DNA from: Methanomassiliicoccales archaeon
GTDB lineage: Archaea; Thermoplasmatota; Thermoplasmata; Methanomassiliicoccales; JACIVX01
Assembly (NCBI GenBank): GCA_014361295.1
Contig: JACIVX010000001.1
Span: 1,648,359 to 1,712,358 of the forward strand
Direction: 5' to 3'
Length of the DNA stretch: 64,000 nt
The notes below the pieces were generated by a model. That model worked only from the letters and a program-made list of their open reading frames with translations. It had not been told where the DNA came from and did not search any database. The position numbers were made by a program, and so were the translations under genes. Below, piece by piece: positions 35,794 to 44,096 of the stretch; position 1 is the first letter of the stretch; every line of letters begins with the position of its first letter.

Positions 35794-36014
35794 TCTTTTG
35801 TATTAAAAAGCTGGTTTCGTGAGAATCTAACTCATCATTATCGCATGGCCGGGGATTACGAAATAGTAAATTCGAATGATCGATGATAAATAAGTTCGTT
35901 AATAATCAGCACGATTCAGAACTTTTTCTCGTAAGCAAGAAAATCATTTTTCATAATCACTTATGATAATTTTTTCGTAACATGCATATTTGGGTAATTT
36001 AAGAATACTACCTT

Positions 36015-36347
36015 ATGTTGGAAGGGATGGACCTCAAAGGTCTCAGATTGGCACTCGATTTTGAGGGAGGCAGGATACTTTCGCTCGTCTCATCAGAACC
36101 AAAAACTGCAAAGGAGATCTCACAAATTTTAAAGATTCCCTTGACAAGATGCTATCGTCAACTGCGTGCATTGGAGCAATATAATCTGATCACAAAGAAC
36201 AAGAAGAGAAAACGGGGAGAGCTCTATATGTCTAACTTGTGGTCTTTTAAAATCATCATTGATCATACGAAGTTTTCACATGAAATCGTATTCAACGATG
36301 GCCGGAGAAGGATAATCGAATTTGAAATGGGATGCGAGACAGAGTAG
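36015..36347 (+). CDS. Winged-helix (ArsR-like) DNA-binding protein
   Basis: The 110-residue protein has a helix-turn-helix core at about residues 15-65: GGRILSLVSSEPKTAKEISQ, ILKIPLTRCYRQLRALEQYN, then a short wing (KNKKRKRGELYM). The C-terminal strands (FKIIIDHTKFSHEIVFNDGR) may form a dimer or ligand surface. Its position, divergent from the giant surface protein gene and separated from it by 270 bases, makes it a candidate regulator of that gene; this is inference. The intergenic region contains several AT-rich repeats but no clear operator. Confidence 0.75.
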   Translation: MLEGMDLKGLRLALDFEGGRILSLVSSEPKTAKEISQILKIPLTRCYRQLRALEQYNLITKNKKRKRGELYMSNLWSFKIIIDHTKFSHEIVFNDGRRRIIEFEMGCETE

Positions 36348-36487
36348 ATTTAATCAAGACATCCTCCCTAAATTCTTTCGAAATTCAATATGAGATCGTG
36401 TTAGCTAGTCATCCAGTTGATAAACATCCGAATTTCTAAAGGACTTTGACCGAATACTAAATAGACCGGATAAATGAATAACTGTCT

Positions 36488-37624
36488 GTGCGTGCATCAC
36501 TTCGCATGGGATCAATCAAGGGAATTCCCATTTACTTTCACTTCACTTTTCTCATCATTATTCCCATCTTTGCGACATTTTTCGCATTTACCGGGGTGAA
36601 AATTAACGGCTTCGTTCTTGGCTTTTCATCCCTTAATGTCTCTTTCCCTGCTAAGTTGGTGCTCGGCGCCATTTGTGCGATCCTTTTTTTCCTCACAATC
36701 CTCCTTCATGAGATTGGTCACTCTCTCATCGCGCTGAAGCACGGTTATCGCATTAAGAGCATCACCCTTTTCTTGTTTGGCGGTGTTGCGCAACTAGAGG
36801 ACACGCCTCGTGATCCAAAAGTTGAGGGTATCATGGCATTCGTCGGTCCTGCGACGAGTTTTGCTATCGGATTTGTCCTCATTCCGATTGCGCTACTTCT
36901 CAACGATCTTTCGCGAGGAAACACACCCATTCAAGCTCTAAAGATCATGTGCGGTACGATTGGTTTTTACAATCTGTTGCTTGGTGGATTCAATCTCATT
37001 CCTGCCTTTCCAATGGACGGAGGCAGGATTCTGCGGTCGATACTCGCGTCCCGACTTGGAATGCTAAAGGCAACGGACATAGCTGTTAAGGTTGGCAAGG
37101 GAATCGCCGTCGTAATGATCGTGATCGGCATCGTCTTCTTCGATATTTTCATCGTGCTCGTTGCACTTTTCATCTATGCAGGCGCATCGGAAGAGGCACA
37201 GATGACGAAACTCATGTTCGCTCTCGACGGCGTCAAGGTACGCGCGATCATGAATTCGCAAATTTACTGGCTTGAACCATCGACGAGTGTTGATGAAGCT
37301 CTGAAGAGAATGATATTGGAACGACGCATATCGTATCCTGTCGTCGAGAAGGGTGTGCTTCTAGGCATCATTACTGCTGAAGCGATCGCTCGTGTTCCTT
37401 TGAATGAGAGGAGTAATGTGACAATAGCTCAAATCGTCAATCGCTCAATGCCCTATGTGAGGGATTACATGGATGCCTCCGAAATACTCAAAATCATGTC
37501 ACCACAAAATGATTTTGTGATCGTTTTGGACGCACGGGATGAGTTCGTCGGAAGCGTTTCAAGAGATGAATTCAAGAGAATCGTCACGCTGTTCGCTGTT
37601 CAGAAGGGAATCTGGCTCAATTAG
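36488..37624 (+). CDS. Site-2 protease family membrane metalloprotease with CBS domains
   Basis: The 378-residue protein has the zinc site HEIGHS (His74, Glu75, His78) within a membrane helix and the third ligand in LIPAFPMDGGRILRS near residue 177. About six membrane spans are evident. The C-terminal part from about 250 to 375 has two CBS-type repeats (VRAIMNSQIYWLEPSTSVDE and IVNRSMPYVRDYMDASEIL), which commonly bind adenine nucleotides. Such enzymes cut substrate proteins inside the membrane; the substrate is unknown. It starts with GTG at 36488. Confidence 0.9.
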   Translation: MRASLRMGSIKGIPIYFHFTFLIIIPIFATFFAFTGVKINGFVLGFSSLNVSFPAKLVLGAICAILFFLTILLHEIGHSLIALKHGYRIKSITLFLFGGVAQLEDTPRDPKVEGIMAFVGPATSFAIGFVLIPIALLLNDLSRGNTPIQALKIMCGTIGFYNLLLGGFNLIPAFPMDGGRILRSILASRLGMLKATDIAVKVGKGIAVVMIVIGIVFFDIFIVLVALFIYAGASEEAQMTKLMFALDGVKVRAIMNSQIYWLEPSTSVDEALKRMILERRISYPVVEKGVLLGIITAEAIARVPLNERSNVTIAQIVNRSMPYVRDYMDASEILKIMSPQNDFVIVLDARDEFVGSVSRDEFKRIVTLFAVQKGIWLN

Positions 37625-37635
37625 AGAATCCAAGA

Positions 37636-37920
37636 TCATTCGATCCTCGCATTTTCGAGGCAGCGATATATTTCATTCGCAATTGACTCAGCTCTCTCCT
37701 TTTCTTGGATCGGCCGGATCATCAAACGTCCATTCGTGTAGATGGTCATTTCAACGTCTTTCAGTCTTGCAATAATCATCACGCCTGGATTAATAATCTC
37801 CATTCCATTTTTCCTAAGAATCTCGGCCACCCGACTCAGGTCGAACCGGACTATTTCCTGCGGCACAACTGAAAAAGCATCGCCTGTGCACAGTCTAACG
37901 ATCTTGAACCTCATTTCCAT
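37636..37920 (-). CDS. Small conserved protein, TBP-like fold suspected
   Basis: The 94-residue product shows DVEMTIYTNGRLMIRPIQEK followed by a helix RAESIANEIYRCLENA. This strand-strand-helix pattern resembles one half of a TATA-binding-protein-like fold and other small archaeal proteins of that type. No catalytic motif is seen. Its start overlaps the end of the UPF0200 gene by 26 bases, so it is probably translated with it. The function is unknown. Confidence 0.65.
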   Translation of the reverse strand: MEMRFKIVRLCTGDAFSVVPQEIVRFDLSRVAEILRKNGMEIINPGVMIIARLKDVEMTIYTNGRLMIRPIQEKERAESIANEIYRCLENARIE

Positions 37921-38449
37921 CGATTTCCTTCAAAAGCGCTCGCACATTCTCCTTGAATTCCTCAAGTGTCCCTTCGTTAACTATCACATAGTCCGCGAGG
38001 GCGATGAGATTACCTAGTCCCCATCCGAGTTCTCTTTGATCCCTCTCCTGAAACTGTTCAAAATTCGCTGGAGCGTCCGATCGATTTCTCCTTCTGAGGC
38101 GATCGTATCGCGTTTTTGCCGACGCATGAATCGCAATGACGATCAAATCCTCACCAAATGCATCTTTGAATATGGATAGTTCCGATTCTCCTCTGCAACC
38201 ATCAATGACCGTTTTCTTACTTTTGACCAAGGGGACTGTTCTCTTTGCCCAGATATCGTATCCATATTTCAATCTCTCCGAGTGAGCGAAATTTCCGATA
38301 CTCTGATCATCCGATGTGATCTTCTTTTCTATCGCCTCCATTCGTACAACATCGCCCATTCTCACGACATCGAACCCCATTTCTTTCGAGACTTTGACGA
38401 ACTCCTCCTTGCCCGCACCTGGCATGCCGGTCACGATGATCACTTTCAT
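37895..38449 (-). CDS. UPF0200-family P-loop kinase-like protein
   Basis: The 184-residue protein begins with a P-loop IIVTGMPGAGKEEFVKV. The residue after the lysine is Glu rather than the usual Ser/Thr. The family segments VVRMGDVVRMEA, WAKRTVPLVK, VIDGCRGESELSIFK, IAIHASAKTRYDRLRRR and ALADYVIVNEG are conserved. UPF0200 proteins resemble adenylate kinase and dephospho-CoA kinase but their substrate is not established. It precedes and overlaps the small TBP-like gene. Confidence 0.88.
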   Translation of the reverse strand: MKVIIVTGMPGAGKEEFVKVSKEMGFDVVRMGDVVRMEAIEKKITSDDQSIGNFAHSERLKYGYDIWAKRTVPLVKSKKTVIDGCRGESELSIFKDAFGEDLIVIAIHASAKTRYDRLRRRNRSDAPANFEQFQERDQRELGWGLGNLIALADYVIVNEGTLEEFKENVRALLKEIDGNEVQDR

Positions 38450-38494
38450 ATCATCACCGATGTGTTTTGTGCTAAGAATCCGTTCCTATCAAAG

Positions 38495-39769
38495 TCATGT
38501 GAAAAGAGATTTCGCTAGCGCTTTCAAATTCGAAGGATCCATATCTAAATCGGCGCAGACCTTGATAAATTCTGAAACGCGCTCGATATCGATCCCTATT
38601 TTCGCCGCATACCGTGGACAAATACCAAGAATATAAGCGAGTGCGATCGTGATTTCATCACCGCCGTTAGGAGCAAAGGGACTGAAGACGTCTGATCTGC
38701 ACGCCCCCTCTACCGATATGATCGAAGATGCATCAGATTTTCGTGACGCTATATTGACGAGGGATTCTTTCGCGTTTTCAAACTTTTGACCGTGAATAAG
38801 AGTGGCGGCGTTTATAGGTTCAATACCAAATCTGCTCGCCAATTCAAGGAGTCTCGCCGATTCAATTGCGTCAAAGCCCGCATTAAGAAATGCAAGATAG
38901 CCAGGAGCATCTACTATCAAGACACCCGGCTCCTCGACCCCCTCTTTGAGCACAGATGCAGGTTCATTGTATTTCACAAATGTCCTGCATGGCCAAGGGC
39001 AACCGAAGCATGCGGAATCACGATGTTTGATTTCGTCAAAATTCTTCAAAGATGCATATGATGGGATGAGACTTCGAATCCCTCGATCTCCGCCGAGTCG
39101 TTTTCTTGCGTCCTCTATCGCAGCAACGCATAGATCGAAGAAGGATTCCGTGTCAGCGACTTCAAGCTCACCCATACCCCTCGTACCAATCGCCTTTAAT
39201 TGCATCTCGCCCAAGCGTGCACCAAAACCGACTTTGTCCCCCTCTGACCAGTAATTCACGATGAACTGAGCAATGGTGCCTTTGTTTTCACCAGCCTGAC
39301 CGATAGAAACAACCTGAATTCTTTCTTCGCCTTGCTCATCTCTGATGTAGTCAACCGTTTTCCAAGTATCTTTTCCCCAAATGTCCTTCGCGGGCACTAT
39401 ATCAGCAATTTCGTCGTGAAGCCAGAGGTACGCTGGCTCATCAGAGCGTCCATGAATGACGATAAAATCAAATCCCGCAAGCTTAAGCTCCGCACCCATG
39501 AAATTCACGATTGGAGCGTGCATGACTTTCCCATTGATCGGAGATCGCGCAGTCATGACGGACATCGATGAGCAAGGGATCATCGAGGAAGTGAAAAGTC
39601 CTGTTCCGATGATGACTGGGTCTTTATCTTGAAATTCCCGATACAGGGTGTTATTAATGGCAGCACCGCCGAGGAGACGATCGATGATTTCATCATCGAG
39701 CGACCGTTCCTGAACTTCTCTATTTTCGAGGTCAACAATGATCATGTTTCCTGTGTACATATAGTCCAT
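38495..39769 (-). CDS. Aldehyde ferredoxin oxidoreductase family protein, short form
   Basis: The N-terminal half matches the AOR family: NREVQERSLDDEIIDRLLGG, PINGKVMHAPIVNFMGAELK and the tungstopterin-binding SIGQAGENKGTIA, then DKVGFGARLGEMQLKAIG. Three Fe-S cysteines lie in CFGCPWPC (about residues 254-261), and a candidate fourth in ILGICPRYA near the end. At about 424 residues it is much shorter than the usual 600, lacking part of the second half. Known AORs oxidise aldehydes with tungsten-pterin and ferredoxin. The ATG at 39769 is supported by GAAGGTGA. It follows directly after the ferredoxin-like gene. Confidence 0.82.
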   Translation of the reverse strand: MDYMYTGNMIIVDLENREVQERSLDDEIIDRLLGGAAINNTLYREFQDKDPVIIGTGLFTSSMIPCSSMSVMTARSPINGKVMHAPIVNFMGAELKLAGFDFIVIHGRSDEPAYLWLHDEIADIVPAKDIWGKDTWKTVDYIRDEQGEERIQVVSIGQAGENKGTIAQFIVNYWSEGDKVGFGARLGEMQLKAIGTRGMGELEVADTESFFDLCVAAIEDARKRLGGDRGIRSLIPSYASLKNFDEIKHRDSACFGCPWPCRTFVKYNEPASVLKEGVEEPGVLIVDAPGYLAFLNAGFDAIESARLLELASRFGIEPINAATLIHGQKFENAKESLVNIASRKSDASSIISVEGACRSDVFSPFAPNGGDEITIALAYILGICPRYAAKIGIDIERVSEFIKVCADLDMDPSNLKALAKSLFT

Positions 39770-39770
39770 G

Positions 39771-40124
39771 CTACTCACCTTCGTAGAGGCATCTAGAAGG
39801 GCAGATCCTCACGCAGTAGGGAATCTCGCCATCACATTCATCGCATTCTTCTCTGAGCAGAATAGGCTTCGCTCCAGCACCATCTTCTTCCTTCCTATCA
39901 CCTCTCCCTTGGATTTCGAGGCCCTCAGGTCGGCCAAGCACGAGTTCGTCGTTAGGTCTTTTAATCATGACGCCAAAGTAATTTTTCTTATCATCGAGAT
40001 GTAACATGATGCTTGACCTCATTGTTGTGATTACACGGTCTCTTCTGAAACTACAGGCGAGTTCGCAAAGTCCGCATCCTGTGCATTTCAGGGTGTCAAG
40101 TCGTAGTGGCAACGAATTCACCAT
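39771..40124 (-). CDS. 4Fe-4S ferredoxin-like protein
   Basis: The 117-residue protein has two cysteine clusters: CTGCGLCELAC near residue 13 and CDECDGEIPYCVRICPSRC near the end, enough for two 4Fe-4S clusters. The central insert (HLDDKKNYFGVMIKRPNDEL) is as in the electron-transfer subunits that accompany AOR-like enzymes. It is likely the electron acceptor for the following AOR-like protein, whose start overlaps or abuts its stop. A TATA-like TTAAATAAAG lies about 25-30 bases upstream, suggesting a leaderless transcript. Confidence 0.88.
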   Translation of the reverse strand: MVNSLPLRLDTLKCTGCGLCELACSFRRDRVITTMRSSIMLHLDDKKNYFGVMIKRPNDELVLGRPEGLEIQGRGDRKEEDGAGAKPILLREECDECDGEIPYCVRICPSRCLYEGE

Positions 40125-40380
40125 CACTTTGTAATGACCTATCTTTATTTAATTGATGCCATTCGAGTCAACAATCACTTTTTTTGATTCATCATCAATT
40201 GATCTCGTCGAAATCTTGACTATTTCGAGTCATACAGAGTTATTGAGTATTTGGACTGCGATTCTCAGCTGATTCCTTGCTGTCTTCGTCGAATTTGGAA
40301 ATCATTAAGTGATATTTTGCTAATTGGGTACATCACATAGTCTGGGTCAGTCAATTTCCGATCTGCTCTGGGGGATCCTC

Positions 40381-40770
40381 TTGAGACCGGCAAAATCGAT
40401 TGAAAGCGTGCTCGAGAATATCATTCGCAACGAAATGGATAAGACCCCTTCTCTCCAGAATGTTTTCATTATTTCGAAAACTGGATTGATGATCGCAGGA
40501 AAATCTCTCTCTCAGATCCCCTCAGAAACCTTTTCGGCGATGGCCGCTATCATATACTCATCAGCTGAATCTGCGAAAACCGAAAACTCAAAAGAAAAAT
40601 TGGAGTATGTTGTCGCTGTATTTGAAAAGAAGAAATTGTTCATCACGGAGTTCAGCCCGAATCTTCTCATCGTGGCAACAGTAGATCGAAATATGGACGA
40701 TCGTCGTGTTCTCGATGACCTCCAAAGAATTATCATCCGCGCGAAGGAGGAGCTCATCTGGTTAAGATAA
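40381..40770 (+). CDS. Roadblock/LC7-domain protein
   Basis: The domain is recognised by the pattern NVFIISKTGLMIAGKSLSQI (strand-turn-strand), the long helix TFSAMAAIIYSSAESA and the final strands KKLFITEFSPNLLIVATVD. Roadblock proteins dimerise and often regulate small GTPases or gliding/polarity systems. The start is uncertain: TTG at 40381 has GGGGGATCC just upstream, while a longer TTG reading from 40324, GTG at 40408 and ATG at 40435 are also possible. No GTPase gene is adjacent. It may interact with the roadblock-like tail of the giant surface protein; that is speculation. Confidence 0.75.
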   Translation: MRPAKSIESVLENIIRNEMDKTPSLQNVFIISKTGLMIAGKSLSQIPSETFSAMAAIIYSSAESAKTENSKEKLEYVVAVFEKKKLFITEFSPNLLIVATVDRNMDDRRVLDDLQRIIIRAKEELIWLR

Positions 40771-40771
40771 T

Positions 40772-41236
40772 CTAGATGATATGCTCCGAGATATTTTCTA
40801 AAATTCTGTCGCAATAGATGCAACGAAGGATTGGCGGATCCTTGCATTCAACAACAAATTCTGGCTCAACAGGCTCTGATAGGTTAGTGATGCAGTTTGG
40901 ATTTCCGCATCGGACGATGCCTCTCACAACATCAGGCAGTCTGACCTTGTATTTTTCGGCGACGTTAAAATCGCGAATGATGTTGATCGTGGCTCTCGGA
41001 GAGATGAGCGCGATCTTATCGACTTCGCTCGGATCGAGTTCCCTGTCTTCAACCTTCACAACGTCCTTCCATCCAGCTTTTTTTGAAGGCACGTGCATGA
41101 GGACGCTGACTGTCGAGTGGATTTTCTCTCCGTCGACCCCTATGATCCTGAGAACCTTCAGTGCCATTCCACATTCGATGTGATCGATGACTGTACCATT
41201 TCTTATCGGCGTCACTCTAAAATCCTTCATCGACAT
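40772..41236 (-). CDS. pyrI: Aspartate carbamoyltransferase regulatory chain
   Basis: PyrI binds allosteric nucleotides and the catalytic trimers of ATCase in pyrimidine synthesis. The 154-residue protein has the N-terminal IRNGTVIDHIECGMALKVL and nucleotide site region, and a C-terminal zinc domain with VRCGNPNCITN and ILRCIYCDR (two CxxC-type pairs). The ATG at 41236 lies inside pyrB and has TTAGGAGTGG ahead of it, so the two genes are translationally coupled. Confidence 0.96.
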   Translation of the reverse strand: MSMKDFRVTPIRNGTVIDHIECGMALKVLRIIGVDGEKIHSTVSVLMHVPSKKAGWKDVVKVEDRELDPSEVDKIALISPRATINIIRDFNVAEKYKVRLPDVVRGIVRCGNPNCITNLSEPVEPEFVVECKDPPILRCIYCDRILENISEHII

Positions 41237-42200
41237 CCACTCCTAACAAAAGAAGCAAAATCGCCATCCTTACTGGCACGCCGTTGAATGCCTGTTGAAA
41301 ATACCTTGCATGCGGTGTATTGTCGACCTCTGGCGCGATTTCATCGACGCGTGGCAGAGGGTGCATGATAATGAGATCTTTCTTTGCTTCTCTCAGAATC
41401 GATTTATCGATTCTGTAAGAGCCAGCAACCTTGAGGTACTCACTCGGATCAGGAAAACGCTCTCTCTGGATTCTCGTAACGTAGAGGACATCCGCTTCTG
41501 CGATAACCTCCTCCAGTTTCGAAGCGAGTTTCGGCTTCTGACCCAATCGCTCAACTTCTTTTATCGTTTCTTTTGGCATCTGTAAGTTCTGAGGTGCAAC
41601 AAGCCATAGATGCGCCCCAAAGAGCGCGAGTGCTTCGGCGAGGGAATGGGCAGTCCTTCCGTATTTGAGATCGCCGACCAACACGACATTCATTCCCTCG
41701 ATCTTTCCCTTTTCTCTTCGAATTGTAAAAAGGTCAAGAATTGTTTGGGTTGGATGCTGACCTGCACCGTCTCCCCCATTGATAACGGGTTTTGAGGAGA
41801 AATGTGCGGCAAGTCTCGCCGCACCTTCATGCGGGTGTCGTAGCACGATTACATCTGCATAAGATTCAACCATGCGGATTGTATCGGCGAGCGTCTCTCC
41901 CTTTGCGACGGATGTCATCAACGGATAAGAAACGTCGAGCACCTCGCCGCCAAGCCTCACCATCGCGCTTTCGAATGATAGTCTCGTCCTCGTCGATGGC
42001 TCGAAAAAGAGATTAGCGAGAATGCGCCCTTCCAGTACTTTTGTCTTTTTCTCACCTTTTGCGTAAGGGATCATCCTTTCAGCAAGATCCATGATTTGCT
42101 CAATGCTCTCTTTCGACAAGTCGCGTATGGAAACGATGTCAGAATTCCTGAAAACGCTCATGTTCCTCGTTTCTGAATTATCGAAGTTCCTATATGACAT
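41217..42200 (-). CDS. pyrB: Aspartate carbamoyltransferase catalytic chain
   Basis: PyrB joins carbamoyl phosphate and aspartate, the first committed step of pyrimidine synthesis. FEPSTRTRLSFESAMVRLGG is the carbamoyl phosphate site, and DGAGQHPTQTILDLFTI, VGDLKYGRTAHSL and MHPLPRVDEI are further conserved active-site segments. Two starts are possible, ATG at 42200 and ATG at 42161; the second gives MSVFRNSDIVSIRDLSKE, closer to typical PyrB. It forms the pyrB-pyrI unit. Confidence 0.96.
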   Translation of the reverse strand: MSYRNFDNSETRNMSVFRNSDIVSIRDLSKESIEQIMDLAERMIPYAKGEKKTKVLEGRILANLFFEPSTRTRLSFESAMVRLGGEVLDVSYPLMTSVAKGETLADTIRMVESYADVIVLRHPHEGAARLAAHFSSKPVINGGDGAGQHPTQTILDLFTIRREKGKIEGMNVVLVGDLKYGRTAHSLAEALALFGAHLWLVAPQNLQMPKETIKEVERLGQKPKLASKLEEVIAEADVLYVTRIQRERFPDPSEYLKVAGSYRIDKSILREAKKDLIIMHPLPRVDEIAPEVDNTPHARYFQQAFNGVPVRMAILLLLLGVDVDEGF

Positions 42201-42275
42201 CTTCGATATCGCTATCTTGTGCTTGAGAATTGTGGAGGAATCGTATGAAGGACAATGATCTGTGTTGCATGCGGA

Positions 42276-42626
42276 TTAGTCGAATTTTGAAAGTGCTTCC
42301 TTGAGTTTTGAGTACCAGTTCTCGACACATTCTTCGAGCTTCCGTTTCAATTCCTTTCGATCGATCGCTGTGTAAAGATGATAGTATCCTCCCCTCTCAA
42401 TTCCTTTAGTCTCTCTGTAACACATGCCACATGCGACGAGCTTTTGAAGCGCTCTGTAAACAGTGCTTCTTTCCTTTTCCAGTATTTCAGCTAGCTTATT
42501 GGCGCTCGAGGGACCGTGTTCTGATAATCTCTTGTAAACGAGTACCTCGAAGTCATTGAGATTGAATGCGCATTTGATAATATCTCGGCAAGTCGTAACC
42601 TCCGAGAGAAGCTTTTCGGGTATCAT
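42276..42626 (-). CDS. Cysteine-rich winged-helix (TrmB-like) regulator
   Basis: The 116-residue protein has a TrmB-type helix-turn-helix: LNDFEVLVYKRLSEHGPSSA, NKLAEILEKERSTVYRALQK and LVACGMCYRETKGIERGG. Five cysteines (13, 19, 66, 69 and 100) are unusual for this size, and the CGMC pair sits at the end of the recognition helix region, suggesting redox, metal or persulfide sensing. It is divergent from the TusA/DsrE operon across 105 bases that contain two palindromes near the operon's TATA box. A role as its regulator is inferred from this layout. Confidence 0.8.
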   Translation of the reverse strand: MIPEKLLSEVTTCRDIIKCAFNLNDFEVLVYKRLSEHGPSSANKLAEILEKERSTVYRALQKLVACGMCYRETKGIERGGYYHLYTAIDRKELKRKLEECVENWYSKLKEALSKFD

Positions 42627-42663
42627 GTCTCTCCCCTAATCTGTAACTCGAAAGGCTTATAAG

Positions 42664-42699
42664 CAAGTGGTTATATATACTTGTTGCACAACCGTGCAA
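42664..42699 (+). promoter_or_regulatory. Promoter and putative operators of the TusA/DsrE operon
   Basis: The TATA element TTATATATA (42671-42679) sits inside an inverted repeat with arms CAAGT (42664-42668) and ACTTG (42679-42683). Directly downstream is a perfect palindrome TTGCAC-AACC-GTGCAA (42684-42699), between the TATA box and the expected transcription start near 42700-42705. A protein bound there would block transcription. GGAGAGTG lies ahead of the tusA ATG as ribosome site. Confidence 0.6.
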
Positions 42700-42731
42700 A
42701 ACCGATTGAAAAATCCTGAGGAGAGTGTTTT

Positions 42732-42956
42732 ATGAAAACGGAAATACTCGACTGCAGAGGCCTCATGTGCCCGATGCCGATCGTCAAACTGGCAAAGAAA
42801 ATCAAGGAGGTGGGACCGGGTAGCCTCATCGAGCTTATCGCTGACGATGTTGGCTCGAAGGAAGATGTTCCAGCCTGGTGCAAGAGGACGGGAAATGAAC
42901 TCGTTGAGATGAAGGAAGAAGGTGGAGTCTACCGTTATATCATTAAAAAGAAATAA
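42732..42956 (+). CDS. tusA: TusA-family sulfurtransferase
   Basis: TusA proteins carry sulfur as a persulfide on a single cysteine. The 74-residue protein has the signature LDCRGLMCPMPIVKLAKKI with Cys13 in the CPxP motif. The strand-helix layout and length are normal. It is the first gene of a six-gene operon of DsrE-like proteins, the expected sulfur relay partners. In Bacteria TusA delivers sulfur for tRNA thiolation or sulfur oxidation; the acceptor here is unknown. Confidence 0.92.
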   Translation: MKTEILDCRGLMCPMPIVKLAKKIKEVGPGSLIELIADDVGSKEDVPAWCKRTGNELVEMKEEGGVYRYIIKKK

Positions 42957-42966
42957 GGTGAATGAA

Positions 42967-43326
42967 ATGGATAAATTATTGATTATTGCAACACATGCCG
43001 AAGACAATCCAGAAAAGGCAACGCTGCCCTTTGTTGTCGCGGTGACGGCACTCGCATCTGAGATGCAACCAGTTGTCGCACTCCAATCGATGGGCGTGTA
43101 TCTTGCGAAGAAAGGCTATGCGAAAATGGTTCATGAATCGAGTTTTCCACCAGTTGACGAATTGATTGATTCATATTTGAGCAGTGGTGGAAAACTCCTT
43201 GTCTGTTCGCCATGCATGAAGAAAAGAGGCATCGAACCGAGTGATTTGATTGAGGGGGCAGTTGTTGTGAACGCACCGACCCTTGTAAAAGAAATCGGCG
43301 AAGCCAAGGCGGTTCTAACCTACTAG
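42967..43326 (+). CDS. DsrE-family protein (first of several)
   Basis: The 119-residue product starts at ATG 42967, supported by AAGGTGA ahead of it. It has the Rossmann-like DsrE pattern LLIIATHAEDNPEKATLPF and a cysteine pair in LLVCSPCMKKRGIEPSDL (Cys80 and Cys83), at the position of the sulfur-carrying cysteine in DsrE/TusD. The second half ends AVVVNAPTLVKEIGEAKAVL. It follows tusA by 10 bases. Confidence 0.88.
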   Translation: MDKLLIIATHAEDNPEKATLPFVVAVTALASEMQPVVALQSMGVYLAKKGYAKMVHESSFPPVDELIDSYLSSGGKLLVCSPCMKKRGIEPSDLIEGAVVVNAPTLVKEIGEAKAVLTY

Positions 43327-43349
43327 TGGAGTGCATCAGGGGGAAACGA

Positions 43350-43760
43350 ATGGCGGAAGCAAAAAGATTATCAATTGTCGTTTCAGAAGGAACCTTTGAT
43401 AAGGCGATGATGTCGGTCATACTGGCCAATACCGCGGCAAGCATGGGCATGGAAGTTCATGTCTTCTATACATTTTTCGGTTTAAAACTCCTCAAGAAAG
43501 GGGCAAATCCGAAATTACCTGGTATTTACAGGCTTTTTACTGGTGTCTTCAGAAAGCGCATGGCGAAAATTGGAATCGAGGACTTTTCAAATCAGCTTAA
43601 AATGGCCATCGATTTGGGGGTCAATGTCTATGCTTGCAGCACGACCATGAACCTCATGCAGGTTAAGAAGGAAGATATGATCGATGGCGTTAAGGTGCTT
43701 GGAGCTGCCGCGTTCCTGAACATCGCCGCGGACTCGGATATACAGTTGTTCATTGGATAG
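43350..43760 (+). CDS. DsrE2-like protein (DsrE/DsrF/DrsH-like family)
   Basis: The 136-residue protein starts at ATG 43350 after AGGGGGAAACGA. It has the DsrE2 features GTFDKAMMSVILANTAASMG, VHVFYTFFGLKLLKKG and the sulfur-site strand VNVYACSTTMNLM with Cys96. DsrE2 proteins accompany TusA in sulfur-metabolising organisms and can bind sulfur with it. A short hydrophobic stretch is visible, but a true membrane anchor is not evident. Confidence 0.88.
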   Translation: MAEAKRLSIVVSEGTFDKAMMSVILANTAASMGMEVHVFYTFFGLKLLKKGANPKLPGIYRLFTGVFRKRMAKIGIEDFSNQLKMAIDLGVNVYACSTTMNLMQVKKEDMIDGVKVLGAAAFLNIAADSDIQLFIG

Positions 43761-43767
43761 TGATACG

Positions 43768-44070
43768 ATGCCATCGATTCTTTTCATACTACTGAAATCG
43801 CCATTCGAGTATCACTCATTGGAATACCTCGATAAGATCGCTGGCAATGAAAAGAGAGCTGCTGTTCTCTTTGAGGATGCGGTGTACTTCGCCGTCGATA
43901 AAAGAAAGAGTAAAGAGCTTCTTGATCTCGTTGGCAAAGCGTACGTAATTGCGGACGATCTACATGCTAGAGGATTTAGTGATCAACTTGCGGAAGGATA
44001 CGAGGTCATTGATTATCCGACCGTTGTTGATCTCATCATGGAAGAGTACGACCAAACAATCACTATATGA
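43768..44070 (+). CDS. DsrH/TusB-like protein
   Basis: The 100-residue product from ATG 43768 begins SILFILLKSPFEYHSLEYLD and includes RAAVLFEDAVYFAVD and AYVIADDLHARGFS, the pattern of DsrH/TusB subunits. It has no cysteine, unlike catalytic DsrE subunits, which fits a structural partner. It starts seven bases after the DsrE2 stop. Confidence 0.8.
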   Translation: MPSILFILLKSPFEYHSLEYLDKIAGNEKRAAVLFEDAVYFAVDKRKSKELLDLVGKAYVIADDLHARGFSDQLAEGYEVIDYPTVVDLIMEEYDQTITI

Positions 44071-44096
44071 TCGAGAATCTGGATGGAGGCGTTTTG

